Positions 27,473 through 35,096 of a stretch of DNA of 64,000 nucleotides are shown piece after piece. Both the position numbers and the translations under genes were made by a program. The stretch's first letter is position 1. Each line of letters starts with the position of its first letter. The stretch is from Candidatus Gastranaerophilales bacterium. GTDB taxonomy: Bacteria; Cyanobacteriota; Vampirovibrionia; Gastranaerophilales; Gastranaerophilaceae. The stretch spans positions 1-64,000 of the forward strand of contig CAAGEQ010000014.1 in the NCBI GenBank assembly GCA_900768915.1. Reading direction: 5' to 3'. Below the pieces are notes generated by a model, which worked only from the letters and a program-made list of their open reading frames with translations, made no database searches and was not told where the DNA came from.

Positions 27473-27601
27473 TTAAAACCTCAGTTCAAACCGTGCGAGT
27501 TTGTAGCAAATTTCATTGATAAAGTCTTTGATTTCTTCTAAATAAATTGCTAATGTTTCTCGAAAACTAATTGTTCCTGGTAGTAAAAGTTCATTAAACA
27601 T
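27473..27601 (-). CDS. Small ORF of 42 residues with strong ribosome site
   Basis: The protein begins MFNELLLPGTISFRETLAIY and continues as a helical, charged segment with one Cys. It has AAGGAG 7 nt before the ATG and runs into the hairpin at 27408-27444. I do not recognise it. It could be a small regulatory protein. An 11-bp inverted repeat at 27652-27681 lies just upstream. The rest of the 27375-27900 gap holds another inverted repeat (27771-27778 with 27800-27807) and the promoter region of the next gene. Confidence 0.42.
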   Translation of the reverse strand: MFNELLLPGTISFRETLAIYLEEIKDFINEICYKLARFELRF

Positions 27602-27651
27602 ATTTGTACTCCTTAATAACACTTCATCTCAATATGTATTACGGTTTTTTT

Positions 27652-27681
27652 CAATAAAACTTTAGTATTTAAGTTTTATTG
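27652..27681. promoter_or_regulatory. 11-bp inverted repeat, possible operator
   Basis: CAATAAAACTT at 27652-27662 pairs perfectly with AAGTTTTATTG at 27671-27681 around 8 nt. There is no T tract, so an operator is more likely than a terminator. It is 50 bp upstream of the small ORF at 27473-27601. Confidence 0.35.
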
Positions 27682-27900
27682 TTACAAAAATTTATAAAAT
27701 GTTATAAATTAACTTTATTGTGGAATTTAACTTATAGGATACGTTGCACTTAAATATCCAACTCAACAAAACTTCACAATTAGCAAATGTACAAACCCCT
27801 GTGAAGTGTCCAATATAATTGATTTATCATCAGAATGACGTATATATAATGAAAACTTAATAAAGATATGTTATAATCTAGTTGGAGATATGATAAATTA

Positions 27901-29517
27901 ATGAACAACCTACAATTTCAGAACGACCTTGAACGATTATTAGAGGTTCTTCCTGACAAAATCCGAAGTCAGGTTTCGTATTCACAAATGGAAGATGTCA
28001 TTGAGATAGTTCTTGACATCGGTAGGCGACCCGAAATTAGGCATTCCGATGGAAAGATTGATAAGCTCGACACAGGAGAGATTACTCATGATGACATTGA
28101 TGCAGTAACATCAAAATTGCCTGAATTTACAACCGATAATAGGTCGGGTATTCCAGGAACATTGCACAGAATTAGTGCAATTCGAAATAGGCAAGGAAAG
28201 ATTGTAGGTTTGACTTGTAGAGTCGGCAGAGTAGTTACCGGAACGATTGCTTGTATTAAAGATTTTTGTACTATGGGTAAAAGCATTTTATTTTTAGGAC
28301 GTCCGGGGGTTGGTAAAACAACAAAATTGCGTGAAATATCACGTTTAGTTGCTGATGAATTGCATAAGCGTGTTGTTGTAGTTGATACATCAAACGAAAT
28401 TGCTGGTGATGGTGATGTTCCACACCCTGCAATTGGTTCTGCTAGAAGAATGCAAGTTAGACAACCCGAATTTCAAAAAGATATAATGATTGAAGCAGTT
28501 GAAAATCATACACCAGAGGTTATTGTAGTTGATGAAATCGGTACAGAAGCCGAAGCACAAGCCGCAAGAACTATTGCAGAACGTGGTGTTATGTTGATTG
28601 CTACTGCTCACGGTAATTCGTTAGAAAGTCTTATAAAAAACCCAACTTTATCAGATTTGGTTGGCGGTATCCAATCTGTTACATTAGGTGATGATGAGGC
28701 AAAACGTAGGGCTTCTCAAAAAACTGTTCTTGAAAGAGAAAAACAACCTACTTTTGATATTGTTATAGAAATTATTGATAGAAATACTTTGGCTGTATAT
28801 AAAAATACTGCAGAAGCAGTTGATTATATATTAAGAGGTTGGCCAATTAGACCTGAAATTAGAAAAGTAGACCAAGATGCTGATATTGCCAACAAAGAAA
28901 ATAATATTTCAATATCAGAACACATTTCAAATATTGAACAAAAAATTCTTGAAAATTCAGAAGATAGTTTGAAATATAGTTTTTCTCGAAAAGATTATGT
29001 TGAAAGTGTAAAACCTATCAAGAAAATATATTTGTATGCAGTATCAAGAAGTATTGTAGAAAAAGCAATTGAACGTTTAGATTTGAATGCAGAATTGACT
29101 CGTAATATAGATGATGCCGACTTAGTAATTGCACACAAAAACTTTGCAAAAGGTGGTGCAAGGATTTTATCAACGGCAAATGAGTATCGATTACAAGTCT
29201 TTTATGTAAAAACAAATTCTATGGCTCAAATACAAAAAGTTTTGAAAGATGCATTATGTGTTGATGATTTAAAAGAAAGTATTCATGGTTATTATGATGA
29301 TGCTGAAAGGGCATTAGATGAGGCAAAGGCTGCTATCAATAAAATATTAGCCGGTGCTAAGAAGATTGAATTAAATCCACAAAATCAACAGATAAGAAAA
29401 TTGCAACACGAACTCGTTGAACAACATAATTTGGAAAGTCGCTCAGTTGGCGAGGGTAAAGACCGTCACCTTAGAATAGTTGGTGGTCGTGACTTTGACG
29501 ATGATAGAGCAAGTTAA
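27901..29517 (+). CDS. Ycf45-like ATPase with R3H-like C-terminus
   Basis: A 538-residue protein that fits the cyanobacterial and plastid Ycf45 family. The N-terminal half is a SpoIIIAA-like AAA ATPase: Walker A FLGRPGVGKTTKLREI and Walker B VIVVDEIGTEAEAQAARTIAE. The end (KIELNPQNQQIRKLQHELVE, then the SRSVGEGKDRHLRI stretch) looks like an R3H single-strand nucleic acid binding domain. The role in Cyanobacteria is not settled; nucleic acid binding ATPase is the safe call. GGAGAT precedes the start and TATAAT lies about 25 bp upstream. It is one of the markers that place this genome near Cyanobacteria. Confidence 0.85.
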   Translation: MNNLQFQNDLERLLEVLPDKIRSQVSYSQMEDVIEIVLDIGRRPEIRHSDGKIDKLDTGEITHDDIDAVTSKLPEFTTDNRSGIPGTLHRISAIRNRQGKIVGLTCRVGRVVTGTIACIKDFCTMGKSILFLGRPGVGKTTKLREISRLVADELHKRVVVVDTSNEIAGDGDVPHPAIGSARRMQVRQPEFQKDIMIEAVENHTPEVIVVDEIGTEAEAQAARTIAERGVMLIATAHGNSLESLIKNPTLSDLVGGIQSVTLGDDEAKRRASQKTVLEREKQPTFDIVIEIIDRNTLAVYKNTAEAVDYILRGWPIRPEIRKVDQDADIANKENNISISEHISNIEQKILENSEDSLKYSFSRKDYVESVKPIKKIYLYAVSRSIVEKAIERLDLNAELTRNIDDADLVIAHKNFAKGGARILSTANEYRLQVFYVKTNSMAQIQKVLKDALCVDDLKESIHGYYDDAERALDEAKAAINKILAGAKKIELNPQNQQIRKLQHELVEQHNLESRSVGEGKDRHLRIVGGRDFDDDRAS

Positions 29518-29530
29518 TAAGATTTTTTTT

Positions 29531-29562
29531 ACCACCCTCACAAATTTTTGTGAGGGTGGTTT
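29531..29562. terminator. Terminator of the Ycf45-like gene
   Basis: ACCACCCTCACAAA pairs perfectly with 29547-29560, a 14-bp stem at most, with a T-rich loop and flanking T and A runs. Confidence 0.85.
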
Positions 29563-29608
29563 GTTATTAAAATAGATATTTTCATAACAATTTATAAAAC
29601 TTGTAATA

Positions 29609-29657
29609 TTGAACTTGTTTCGGAATCTTTCTTATAATAGATGCTGAAACAAGTTCA
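29609..29657 (+). promoter_or_regulatory. Promoter framed by a 12-bp inverted repeat
   Basis: TTGAAC (29609-29614) and TATAAT (29633-29638) are 18 bp apart. The same spot is bracketed by a perfect inverted repeat, TGAACTTGTTTC at 29610-29621 and GAAACAAGTTCA at 29646-29657, so a dimeric repressor could cover both the -35 and the start site. The gene served would be the small RNA candidate just downstream. Confidence 0.45.
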
Positions 29658-29785
29658 GCATAACTATTACTTTTAAATTTGTGTTGAGGTATATAATGCA
29701 TTAAGAAAATGAAAATCATAATAGAACAAATTAAATCTTTGCTATACAAAAAAGAGATGAAGTATCACTTCATCTCTTTTTGTAT
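29645..29785 (+). ncRNA. Candidate small RNA, about 140 nt
   Basis: The stretch begins at a promoter-like pair and ends in a near-perfect hairpin with a T tract, without a credible ORF between. One two-codon frame (ATG CAT TAA at 29696-29704) has a GAGG ribosome site. A 32-codon frame at about 29709 would run through the terminator stem and is unlikely to be real. I see no match to a known RNA family. The alternative is a decayed intergenic region sharing the terminator of the minus-strand nif operon. Confidence 0.35.
29750..29780. terminator. Bidirectional terminator
   Basis: AAAAGAGATGAAGT pairs with ACTTCATCTCTTTT around ATC, and further ATACAAA/TTTGTAT pairing extends it. It can end the nifU-nifS-small gene operon on the minus strand and the small RNA candidate on the plus strand. 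Confidence 0.85.
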
Positions 29786-29803
29786 CAAAAACAATTTTAA
29801 AAA

Positions 29804-30007
29804 TTAGTCACTTTCAGCGATTACTTCTGCAACTAAATCACCATAACTATTAAAACAACCATTTGTTTCTTCAACGATATATTTCAAGTTAGGTTTGCCT
29901 TCAATAGATTTTTCAGCACAATCCATTGCTTCGTCATAGTCTTTGAATTGACCAACTATTGATTTTGTTAATTCTTTGTTTCCTTCTTGTGTATATACTT
30001 GAAACAT
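29804..30007 (-). CDS. Small conserved-looking protein, unknown
   Basis: A soluble 67-residue protein beginning MFQVYTQEGNKELTKSIVG, acidic, with an alpha/beta pattern and two Cys. AAAAAGGAG lies upstream. It follows nifS by 15 bp, so it belongs to the nifU-nifS operon and may be a helper of iron-sulfur or sulfur metabolism, although nothing in the sequence proves that. I know no named family for it. Confidence 0.7.
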   Translation of the reverse strand: MFQVYTQEGNKELTKSIVGQFKDYDEAMDCAEKSIEGKPNLKYIVEETNGCFNSYGDLVAEVIAESD

Positions 30008-30022
30008 AATATACTCCTTTTT

Positions 30023-31210
30023 CTATTTTGATTTACGTAAGTGCTCTAATTCTTCTTGATATGGAGATATTGCAGTAATTTCACCAATTACATCTTTGAT
30101 ATGTTTTAGCACATAGTCTATTTCATCTTCAGTAGTAAATCTGCTTAAACTAAAACGGATACTACCGTGTAATGATGTGAAAGGTGTACCCATAGCACGA
30201 AGAACGTGACTTGGTTCTAATGAACCTGATGTACAAGCACTACCAGAACTAGCACAGATTCCTAAATCACTTAAGTGTAATAAGATTAACTCACCTTCAA
30301 TATATTCAAAACCTATATTAGTTGTGTTTGGAACTCTATTTGAGATAGAAGAATTTAATCTTGCATTGAATACATTTTTAAGTATTCCTGTTTCTAGTTT
30401 ATCTCTTAATCTTTTTACTTCAGTAAGTTCGTATTTTAATCCTTCTTGTGCCAATTCAGCAGCAACACCCATACCAACAATATATGGAACATTTTCTGTA
30501 CCGGCTCTATGTCCACGTTCTTGGTGTCCACCGTTGATTAATGGTGGCAACATTACGTTCGATTTTACGTATAATGCACCAATACCTTTTGGTGCGTGGA
30601 ATTTGTGTCCAGATACTCCAAGCATATCAATATTTGTTGATTGTACGTCAATATCTACTTTACCAGCACCTTGAACTGCATCGACAAAGAATAACGTATG
30701 TGGATTTTTTGATTTTATAATTTCACCAATTTTTTGTATCGGGAATATGACACCTGTTTCATTATTCGCCCACATTGTTGAAACTAACGCTGTATCATCG
30801 TTAATTTTTTCTTTAAGTTCTTCTAAGTCTAATTCACCATTTGCATTTACACCAATATAGTCAACTTTATATCCTTGTTTTTCTAATGCTTTATATGTGT
30901 TTAGAACACAAGGGTGTTCGACTTTTGTTGTAATTAAGTGCTTTTTAGATTTGTTGCAAGCAATAGCACCTTTGATTGCAGTATTTGCACTTTCTGAACC
31001 GCAAGATGTGAAAATAATTTCTTTTTCAGATTTAGCACCTAAAAATTCTTTCATTTTTACTCTCGCATCTGCAATTGCGTTAGAAGATTTTACACTAAAT
31101 TCATACATACTTGATGGATTAGCATATTCTTCTTTTAAGAATGGTAGCATTGCATCTAAAACTCTTTCATCAACTTTTGTAGTTGCATTATTGTCTAAGT
31201 AGATAACCAT
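30023..31210 (-). CDS. nifS: Cysteine desulfurase (NifS/IscS type)
   Basis: This 395-residue PLP enzyme has the Schiff-base lysine in SGHKFHAPKGIGALYV and the catalytic Cys loop SSGSACTSGSLEPSHV, the long-loop class I form. It takes sulfur from cysteine and passes it to the NifU scaffold. The ATG overlaps the nifU stop (TAATG), so the two are coupled. In fermenters the NIF-type pair is often the general iron-sulfur system, which I infer here because there are no nitrogenase genes nearby. Confidence 0.93.
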   Translation of the reverse strand: MVIYLDNNATTKVDERVLDAMLPFLKEEYANPSSMYEFSVKSSNAIADARVKMKEFLGAKSEKEIIFTSCGSESANTAIKGAIACNKSKKHLITTKVEHPCVLNTYKALEKQGYKVDYIGVNANGELDLEELKEKINDDTALVSTMWANNETGVIFPIQKIGEIIKSKNPHTLFFVDAVQGAGKVDIDVQSTNIDMLGVSGHKFHAPKGIGALYVKSNVMLPPLINGGHQERGHRAGTENVPYIVGMGVAAELAQEGLKYELTEVKRLRDKLETGILKNVFNARLNSSISNRVPNTTNIGFEYIEGELILLHLSDLGICASSGSACTSGSLEPSHVLRAMGTPFTSLHGSIRFSLSRFTTEDEIDYVLKHIKDVIGEITAISPYQEELEHLRKSK

Positions 31211-32037
31211 TATACTTGTATCACCTCTATTTCAGAACTAACTTTGTCTCTAAGTGTTGATTCTACAAATGATTTAATTGTAAGAACAGAATTCTTACAA
31301 GCAGAACATCTTCCTTGTAATTTTACATATACTTTATTTTCATCAATATCTACAAGTTCAATGTCGCCACCGTCTTTTTGCAATTCTGGTGCAATAACAT
31401 TTTCAATCACTTTATTAATTTTTAATATTAGCTGGGCTGGTGATAATTTAGGTTCATTTTTTGTTTTTGCATATTTTTCAATCAAAACTTTGATTTCAGA
31501 TTTGCAACGACCACAAGCACCACCTGCTTTTGTATAATTTGTTACTTCTTCAACTGTTGTTAAGTTATTAAGTTCAATTGCTTCTCTAATGATATCTTCT
31601 GTAACATTGAAACACGTACAAATTACTTTTGAAGATTTTTCGCTACCACTTGGTAATTCAAAATCAATTTCTTCATCATAATATTTTTTTAGTGCATCTT
31701 CTAATGCCTCGTGTCCCATTACTGAACAATGCATTTTTTCAGGTGGAAGTCCATCTAATTCTCTTGCAATGTCAGCATTAGTGATTTTTTTTACATCTTC
31801 TAATGGCTTTCCTATAACCATTTCGGTTAATATACTAGAACTTGCAACAGCAGAACCACAACCAAAAGTTTGGAACTTTGCATCAGTTACAATACCGTCT
31901 TTTATTTTTAAATATAATTTTAGTGAATCGCCACATGTAAGTGAACCTGCTTCACCTACAACGTCAGCGTCATCAATTTTTCCTACATTTCTAGGGTGTC
32001 TGTAGTGATCCATTACTTTGTCGGAATATTTCCACAT
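31210..32037 (-). CDS. nifU: NifU-type iron-sulfur scaffold, three domains
   Basis: 275 residues with all three NifU parts: an IscU-like domain with Cys in LTCGDSLKLY, FGCGSAVASSS and MHCSVMGHEAL; a central [2Fe-2S] domain (CTCFNVTEDIIREAI and CGRCKSEI); and a C-terminal Nfu domain with GRCSACKNSVLTIKSFVE. It assembles clusters with sulfur from NifS. A strong site, AAAGGAGGG, precedes the start. A 20-bp perfect palindrome lies in the 166-bp divergent region upstream. Confidence 0.95.
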   Translation of the reverse strand: MWKYSDKVMDHYRHPRNVGKIDDADVVGEAGSLTCGDSLKLYLKIKDGIVTDAKFQTFGCGSAVASSSILTEMVIGKPLEDVKKITNADIARELDGLPPEKMHCSVMGHEALEDALKKYYDEEIDFELPSGSEKSSKVICTCFNVTEDIIREAIELNNLTTVEEVTNYTKAGGACGRCKSEIKVLIEKYAKTKNEPKLSPAQLILKINKVIENVIAPELQKDGGDIELVDIDENKVYVKLQGRCSACKNSVLTIKSFVESTLRDKVSSEIEVIQV

Positions 32038-32118
32038 ATTTTACCCTCCTTTATCAACACTTATTCTATCTCAAAAATATTTGGATAGCCATAAAATTTA
32101 TAAATTGTTTGTGACATT

Positions 32119-32138
32119 TACAAATATTAATATTTGTA
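32119..32138. promoter_or_regulatory. 20-bp perfect palindrome upstream of nifU
   Basis: TACAAATATTAATATTTGTA reads the same on both strands. It sits in the divergent region between nifU and the gene at 32204, about 80 bp from each start, where a dimeric repressor would bind. It is AT-only apart from one C and one G, so chance is not excluded, but 20 perfect bases is long. Confidence 0.45.
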
Positions 32139-32203
32139 GCAATAATAGCAAAATATAATAAAATTTTTACTTTAAATATATGTAAGGTTAATAGTAGGAT
32201 TTT

Positions 32204-32821
32204 ATGCAAGTAAAAGGTGTTATATCGCCAATAGTACAAGGTGTTAGAACCGGTATAAAGACTGTTTCACAAAGTTCTTCTCATTATGGTGAAGTTGCTG
32301 AACGTGCTGCAAGAATGCAAAATATAAATCCACCTTGCAAAAATGTAGCAGTATTAAAAGGTTATATTATTGGTGCATTTAATCCTATTATCGAAAAGAT
32401 GAATGGTTTGTCTGATAGTTTTTCAATTGTTACAAAAACATTGAAACATGTTTCAAAAACTGTTAATAAGACAGTTGGTAAAACATTAGAAGAAAATCCA
32501 GATGCAAGTAAATTTAAAGCAAAAATGACTGGTATAAAAGAATCAATGCCAGTAATAAAAGATGCATTAAAAGAAGTTGGTGGTGTTAATGATGTCAAAG
32601 CAGCAACTGCTGCAGGAGGCAAAGTTAAAGGTGCAATTGAGGCTGGTAAGGCTGCTGTTAGAGTTACGTCAAGTACAGGTTTGGCAGTTGTTGGTACTTT
32701 TGTGCCTGTTCCTGGTGCAACGGTTGCTGGTTGGCTTGCTGGTGAAAAATTAACAAATGCTTGTTTGGGCAAACCTTTTACAAAACAAGCAAAGAATGTT
32801 ATTGAAAATTTGTCTAAATAA
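32204..32821 (+). CDS. Unknown protein with Gly/Ala-rich hydrophobic C-terminal part
   Basis: I do not recognise this 205-residue protein. The first 120 residues are basic and helical (many Lys/Thr, with a PPCKNVAVLKGYIIGAFNPI segment). Residues about 130-185 are rich in Gly, Ala and Val, with GLAVVGTFVPVPGATVAGWLAGEKL, which resembles the Gly-rich membrane-inserting hairpins of some pore-forming or membrane-associated proteins. No signal peptide is evident. AGGA lies upstream. It diverges from nifU and is convergent with the Hsp20-like gene. Confidence 0.55.
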   Translation: MQVKGVISPIVQGVRTGIKTVSQSSSHYGEVAERAARMQNINPPCKNVAVLKGYIIGAFNPIIEKMNGLSDSFSIVTKTLKHVSKTVNKTVGKTLEENPDASKFKAKMTGIKESMPVIKDALKEVGGVNDVKAATAAGGKVKGAIEAGKAAVRVTSSTGLAVVGTFVPVPGATVAGWLAGEKLTNACLGKPFTKQAKNVIENLSK

Positions 32822-32850
32822 AAAAAGAACCTGTTTTTATTCAGGTTCTT
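32821..32850 (-). terminator. Terminator of the Hsp20-like gene
   Basis: AAGAACCTG (32825-32833) pairs with CAGGTTCTT (32842-32850). On the minus strand it is followed by six or more T residues; it may also serve the plus-strand gene. Confidence 0.8.
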
Positions 32851-32896
32851 AAATAAGTCTTAATTTATTGGATAGAGTGAAACAAGTCGAAAAATA

Positions 32897-33397
32897 TTAG
32901 TCATCTTCTATTGGAACAGTAATAATATAGTTATTATCAATTTTTTTCTTAGAAATTTTGTTGTAATTTGCTCCATTTTCTAACAAATATGTTTGTGAAA
33001 TTTTAGCAAGACTTTTTTCGTGTTTTTTGTTTGTTGAAATCTCACCGTTAATGGTTATTTGTCCATTTTTTGTTTCTATATTGATAGCATTGATATTTCC
33101 GTGAAAGGGTTTTAAATCAATTATAAATTTATATGCTTCAGGAGTTCTCATCAAAGTAATAATTTCGTGATGTTTATATTGTTCTTTGTTTAATCCAAAG
33201 ATAGGTATATCATCTTTCATAAATTCATTGTTTTCTCTTTCAATCATTTTATCCATTTGATTCATAGTATAATATGGACTCATAAAATGATTGATTGTTT
33301 TATTTAATACAAAATAAAATGCTAAAAAAGCCCCAAGAATAGTAGCAAAAACAAGTCCTAAATATTTTAATAAACAATGTGTTTTGTGTTCGTTCAT
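32897..33397 (-). CDS. Membrane-anchored Hsp20-like protein
   Basis: The 166-residue protein has one membrane helix near its N-terminus (about 12-30) and a linker. A C-terminal domain (about 80-165) follows with the strand pattern of alpha-crystallin folds: YKFIIDLKPFHGNINAINIE, then NGQITINGEIS, ending NNYIITVPIED. Most Hsp20 chaperones are soluble, so an anchored form is unusual and could guard proteins at the envelope. The topology (helix then outside) would place the domain in the periplasm, which is inference. AAAGGAG precedes the start. It is next to the calpain-like gene on the same strand. Confidence 0.55.
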   Translation of the reverse strand: MNEHKTHCLLKYLGLVFATILGAFLAFYFVLNKTINHFMSPYYTMNQMDKMIERENNEFMKDDIPIFGLNKEQYKHHEIITLMRTPEAYKFIIDLKPFHGNINAINIETKNGQITINGEISTNKKHEKSLAKISQTYLLENGANYNKISKKKIDNNYIITVPIEDD

Positions 33398-33479
33398 AAC
33401 TTTAATCTCCTTTCGTGTATGATTATTTAATTAAAGTTATAAAACAAAAACAATTACCTTGTTGTATATAGTCATACGA

Positions 33480-34940
33480 TTATATTTTTGAAAAAGATAT
33501 AGAATCAATTTTATCGAAAATATCATCAAAAGAAATTTTTTGGTCAGCAAGTCCATGAGGATTTTTCAATAGATAAGAATCAATTTTTCCATTTTTATCA
33601 TAAATAGGCTTTAATCTATAACTATGTAATTTAGATAAATCGGAATTACTGTGTTGATCGCCAATGTATGCTTCTACAAGGTTGTTTTCAAAAAAATTAG
33701 GATTCCATATTTGTTCAGCAAATTGTTCTTTATCTGTAATTATCTTATCTGTTTTATAAATATCTAAGTAATTACGATTATCAATTAAGTGTTTGCTTTT
33801 TTGTATTTTATCTAAAAATTTATCAGTTTCTATTGATTGGTTTCTTCCGAGTCCCATTATTCGCCAAACAACAACTGCATCTCCACCCTCTCTCAAATTT
33901 CTTCCAAGAGAACCTTCGAATTCTAATAAATTTTTTATTTCAGAATTATCGTATTTATTACGTTGGTAATGTTTTTTTAATTTATCTACAGTTTCTGTAT
34001 TACCTTTTTTTTCATAATGTTTCATTAAAAACTCATTAAAAGGTTTTTCATATTCTTTTCCTAGTGCGTGTTCAATTAATTTAATTCCATCACATCCATT
34101 ACTATAGTATTGGTTACCTTCTCTTTCAATATCGTTTATTGAAACGTTAATACCATTTTTAAAATTACTACGTGGAAATTTTACTATTATTTGGTCTTTA
34201 TTACTTATTGTATCAATGCAACGTAATACATTTTCTCTAGTTTTTGGATTTTCTATTAATGCATTTAATGCAGTTATTTCATAACAATTACCAAAATTGT
34301 CAGGTTGAACATTTGCAAATCTTTTAACTGGTGGAAATAATTCATAATAATTCTTTTTATCCATTGATAAGTTTTCGATTTCACCATTTTTATTTATAAT
34401 GCTTACTGTTTTATTACCTTTTATTTGAAAAACATCACCAATATTTGTACTTGTAATGGCTTCTTCTTTGTTTTTAAATTCTGGTATAAATGCATCAATT
34501 ATTTTTTTGTTTTTTGTTCTCAATATTGCTAAATCATCTGATATAACTTGTGGTATTTGAGAATCTTTATTTAAAAAATTTAGAACTTTTTTATCTAGTT
34601 TACCTTTTTGAACTAATGTAATTAAATCATCAATGTCTTGTAGTTTTGCAGAATCATTGCTTAAAGAGTTTATATATTCTTCTACTTTTGAATAATCATT
34701 TTTAGTCTTTTTGATTTTTGTTTCTTCTATTAGTGACTTTAAAAATTTTGTATGTTTTTCAAGAACACTTTTTACAGATAGTTTAGGTAAAGAAATTCCT
34801 GCAATAGCAGAATTAGCCCTTGCTGTTAAATTATCTGCAATGGCTCTTGTATTTTCTGTATGTTCAGTAACTGGAGTTTCAATTTTTTTTATGACTTTTG
34901 AAACGGGTTCACTTATTGTTTTTGAATTTATTTTTACCAT
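33480..34940 (-). CDS. Calpain-like cysteine peptidase homologue
   Basis: This 486-residue protein is unnamed, but its C-terminal half has the three signature spots of calpain-type (C2) peptidases in the right order. These are Q212 with C219 in FGNCYEITALNAL, H439 in KLHSYRL and N460 in LKNPHG. In calpains these are Q/GDCW, HAYS and RNPWG. The segment between them is about 220 residues, as in calpains. The N-terminal 200 residues are Lys/Glu/Asn-rich helix without a signal peptide. It could be an intracellular protease or an effector exported by a non-Sec route. TATAAT lies 10 nt before the ATG and no ribosome site is seen. The assignment rests on motifs alone. Confidence 0.55.
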   Translation of the reverse strand: MVKINSKTISEPVSKVIKKIETPVTEHTENTRAIADNLTARANSAIAGISLPKLSVKSVLEKHTKFLKSLIEETKIKKTKNDYSKVEEYINSLSNDSAKLQDIDDLITLVQKGKLDKKVLNFLNKDSQIPQVISDDLAILRTKNKKIIDAFIPEFKNKEEAITSTNIGDVFQIKGNKTVSIINKNGEIENLSMDKKNYYELFPPVKRFANVQPDNFGNCYEITALNALIENPKTRENVLRCIDTISNKDQIIVKFPRSNFKNGINVSINDIEREGNQYYSNGCDGIKLIEHALGKEYEKPFNEFLMKHYEKKGNTETVDKLKKHYQRNKYDNSEIKNLLEFEGSLGRNLREGGDAVVVWRIMGLGRNQSIETDKFLDKIQKSKHLIDNRNYLDIYKTDKIITDKEQFAEQIWNPNFFENNLVEAYIGDQHSNSDLSKLHSYRLKPIYDKNGKIDSYLLKNPHGLADQKISFDDIFDKIDSISFSKI

Positions 34941-35096
34941 AATGATATATATTATAAAGTGTTTTATTTCTAAAAAATTGTTAGTTTTTAAATTTTTGTT
35001 TACTTATTTTTTGATTTACTTAAATGTTTTTAATATAATAAATTTGCACAGATGAGAAAAAATTCGTATTTTTATAAAATAAGAAAGGAAAAACCA

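Noticed and set aside
29610..29657. LexA-type SOS box
   Set aside because: The arms have GAAC and GTTC parts but not at the spacing of the known boxes, and no repair gene follows.
29709..29807. 32-codon ORF starting MKIIIEQIKS
   Set aside because: It runs through the terminator stem and has no ribosome site; a non-coding transcript is more likely.
35052..35096. Upstream ATG of pgk adding 15 residues
   Set aside because: AAAGGAAA sits directly before 35097 and the protein family begins there.
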